From IMG/VR virus record IMGVR_UViG_3300025096_000004, positions 1 to 64,000 of that record: a stretch of DNA of 64,000 nt, one strand, 5' to 3'. A program made the position numbers and the translations under genes. The number at the start of each line of letters is the position of its first letter. Positions within the stretch are counted from its first letter, which is position 1. Source of the stretch: a virus. Below, piece after piece: positions 63,873 through 64,000 of this stretch. The notes below the pieces were generated by a model. The model saw only the letters and a list, made by a program, of their open reading frames with translations, had not been told where the DNA came from and ran no database searches.

Positions 63873-64000
63873 ATGCCAAGATATGTTTACAAGTGTAAAG
63901 ATTGCGAAGCCAGCTTCATGACTGTGCATGGTATTATGGAGGATCAAGATCATTGCGAGGTTTGTTTTAATTTTGGTTCAGTCTTTCGAATCCCCCAGAT
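63873..64000 (+). CDS. FmdB-like zinc-ribbon protein, 3' end outside window
   Basis: Partial, 42 codons visible. MPRYVYKCKDCEASFMTVHG and HCEVCFNFGSVFRIP contain CxxC and CxxC, the arrangement of FmdB/zinc-ribbon regulatory proteins (MPxYxYxCxxCx...). ATG 63858 is an in-frame alternative start. The gene runs off the window end. Confidence 0.7.
   Translation, partial: MPRYVYKCKDCEASFMTVHGIMEDQDHCEVCFNFGSVFRIPQ

Noticed and set aside
1-64000. Insertion sequences or transposase genes
   Set aside because: No transposase-like protein, and no terminal inverted repeats flanked by target duplications were noticed on either strand.

Overview
The window reads as part of a large tailed-phage (probably jumbo myovirus-like) genome. 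Nearly every gene lies on the + strand, and genes are short and packed with 4- to 14-base overlaps. Most recognisable families are phage or phage-borne accessory types: PIN-PhoH, ClpS, thymidine kinase, Nudix/HAD enzymes, a MoxR/VWA pair and a sugar-nucleotide operon. No terminase, portal, capsid or tail gene was recognised here, so the phage assignment is inference. Several lipoprotein-type signal peptides and an LPS-type sugar pathway suggest a Gram-negative host. Promoters are plain sigma70 type (TTGACA-N17-TATATT), so transcription probably uses host RNA polymerase.

Layout. 0-6.8 kb: a partial metallopeptidase-like gene, tRNA-Gly(GCC), lipoproteins, ClpS, a metallophosphoesterase, a PiT-like phosphate transporter and a serine-protease lipoprotein. 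6.8-25.9 kb: an early-type accessory region driven by about 18 copies of a promoter module in which a dyad GGACA-N5-TGTCC sits against or just upstream of the -35. This region carries about 30 paralogous 50-75 aa SH3/KOW-like proteins (start MKVGDLV), many chained by an identical 14-base overlap. It also carries three double CCHC zinc-knuckle proteins, a MoxR-type ATPase with its VWA/metallopeptidase partner, a PvuII-like putative nuclease, a 141-nt tRNA-like RNA, another structured RNA, and a noncoding CA-rich stretch with four iteron-like repeats that could be an origin. 26.2-26.8 kb: thymidine kinase on the minus strand.

26.8-47 kb: proteins of unrelated function that share short N-terminal tags ending in [LIV]-x-E. 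They include a probable ADP-ribosyltransferase, a protein-kinase-like protein, HAD and HAD-Nudix enzymes, metallopeptidase-like proteins and two giant proteins with a (G)NCG/GHCG motif. The tags resemble T4 capsid-targeting sequences cut by the prohead protease, so these may be packaged and injected effectors. 47-52 kb: two probable virion-internal or scaffold-like proteins, one of 1510 aa with a winged-helix-like end.

52-64 kb: PIN-PhoH, a secreted protein, a Zn peptidase, a Fe-S RecB-type nuclease, a type II (eukaryotic-like) glutamine synthetase, then an operon with two GT-B glycosyltransferases, GDP-mannose 4,6-dehydratase, a GT9-like transferase, a formyltransferase and a DegT aminotransferase. 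With the eukaryotic-type phosphomannomutase at 44.8 kb, these outline a route to GDP-N-formylperosamine and its transfer to a glycan. The last gene, a CxxC zinc-ribbon protein, is cut by the window end.
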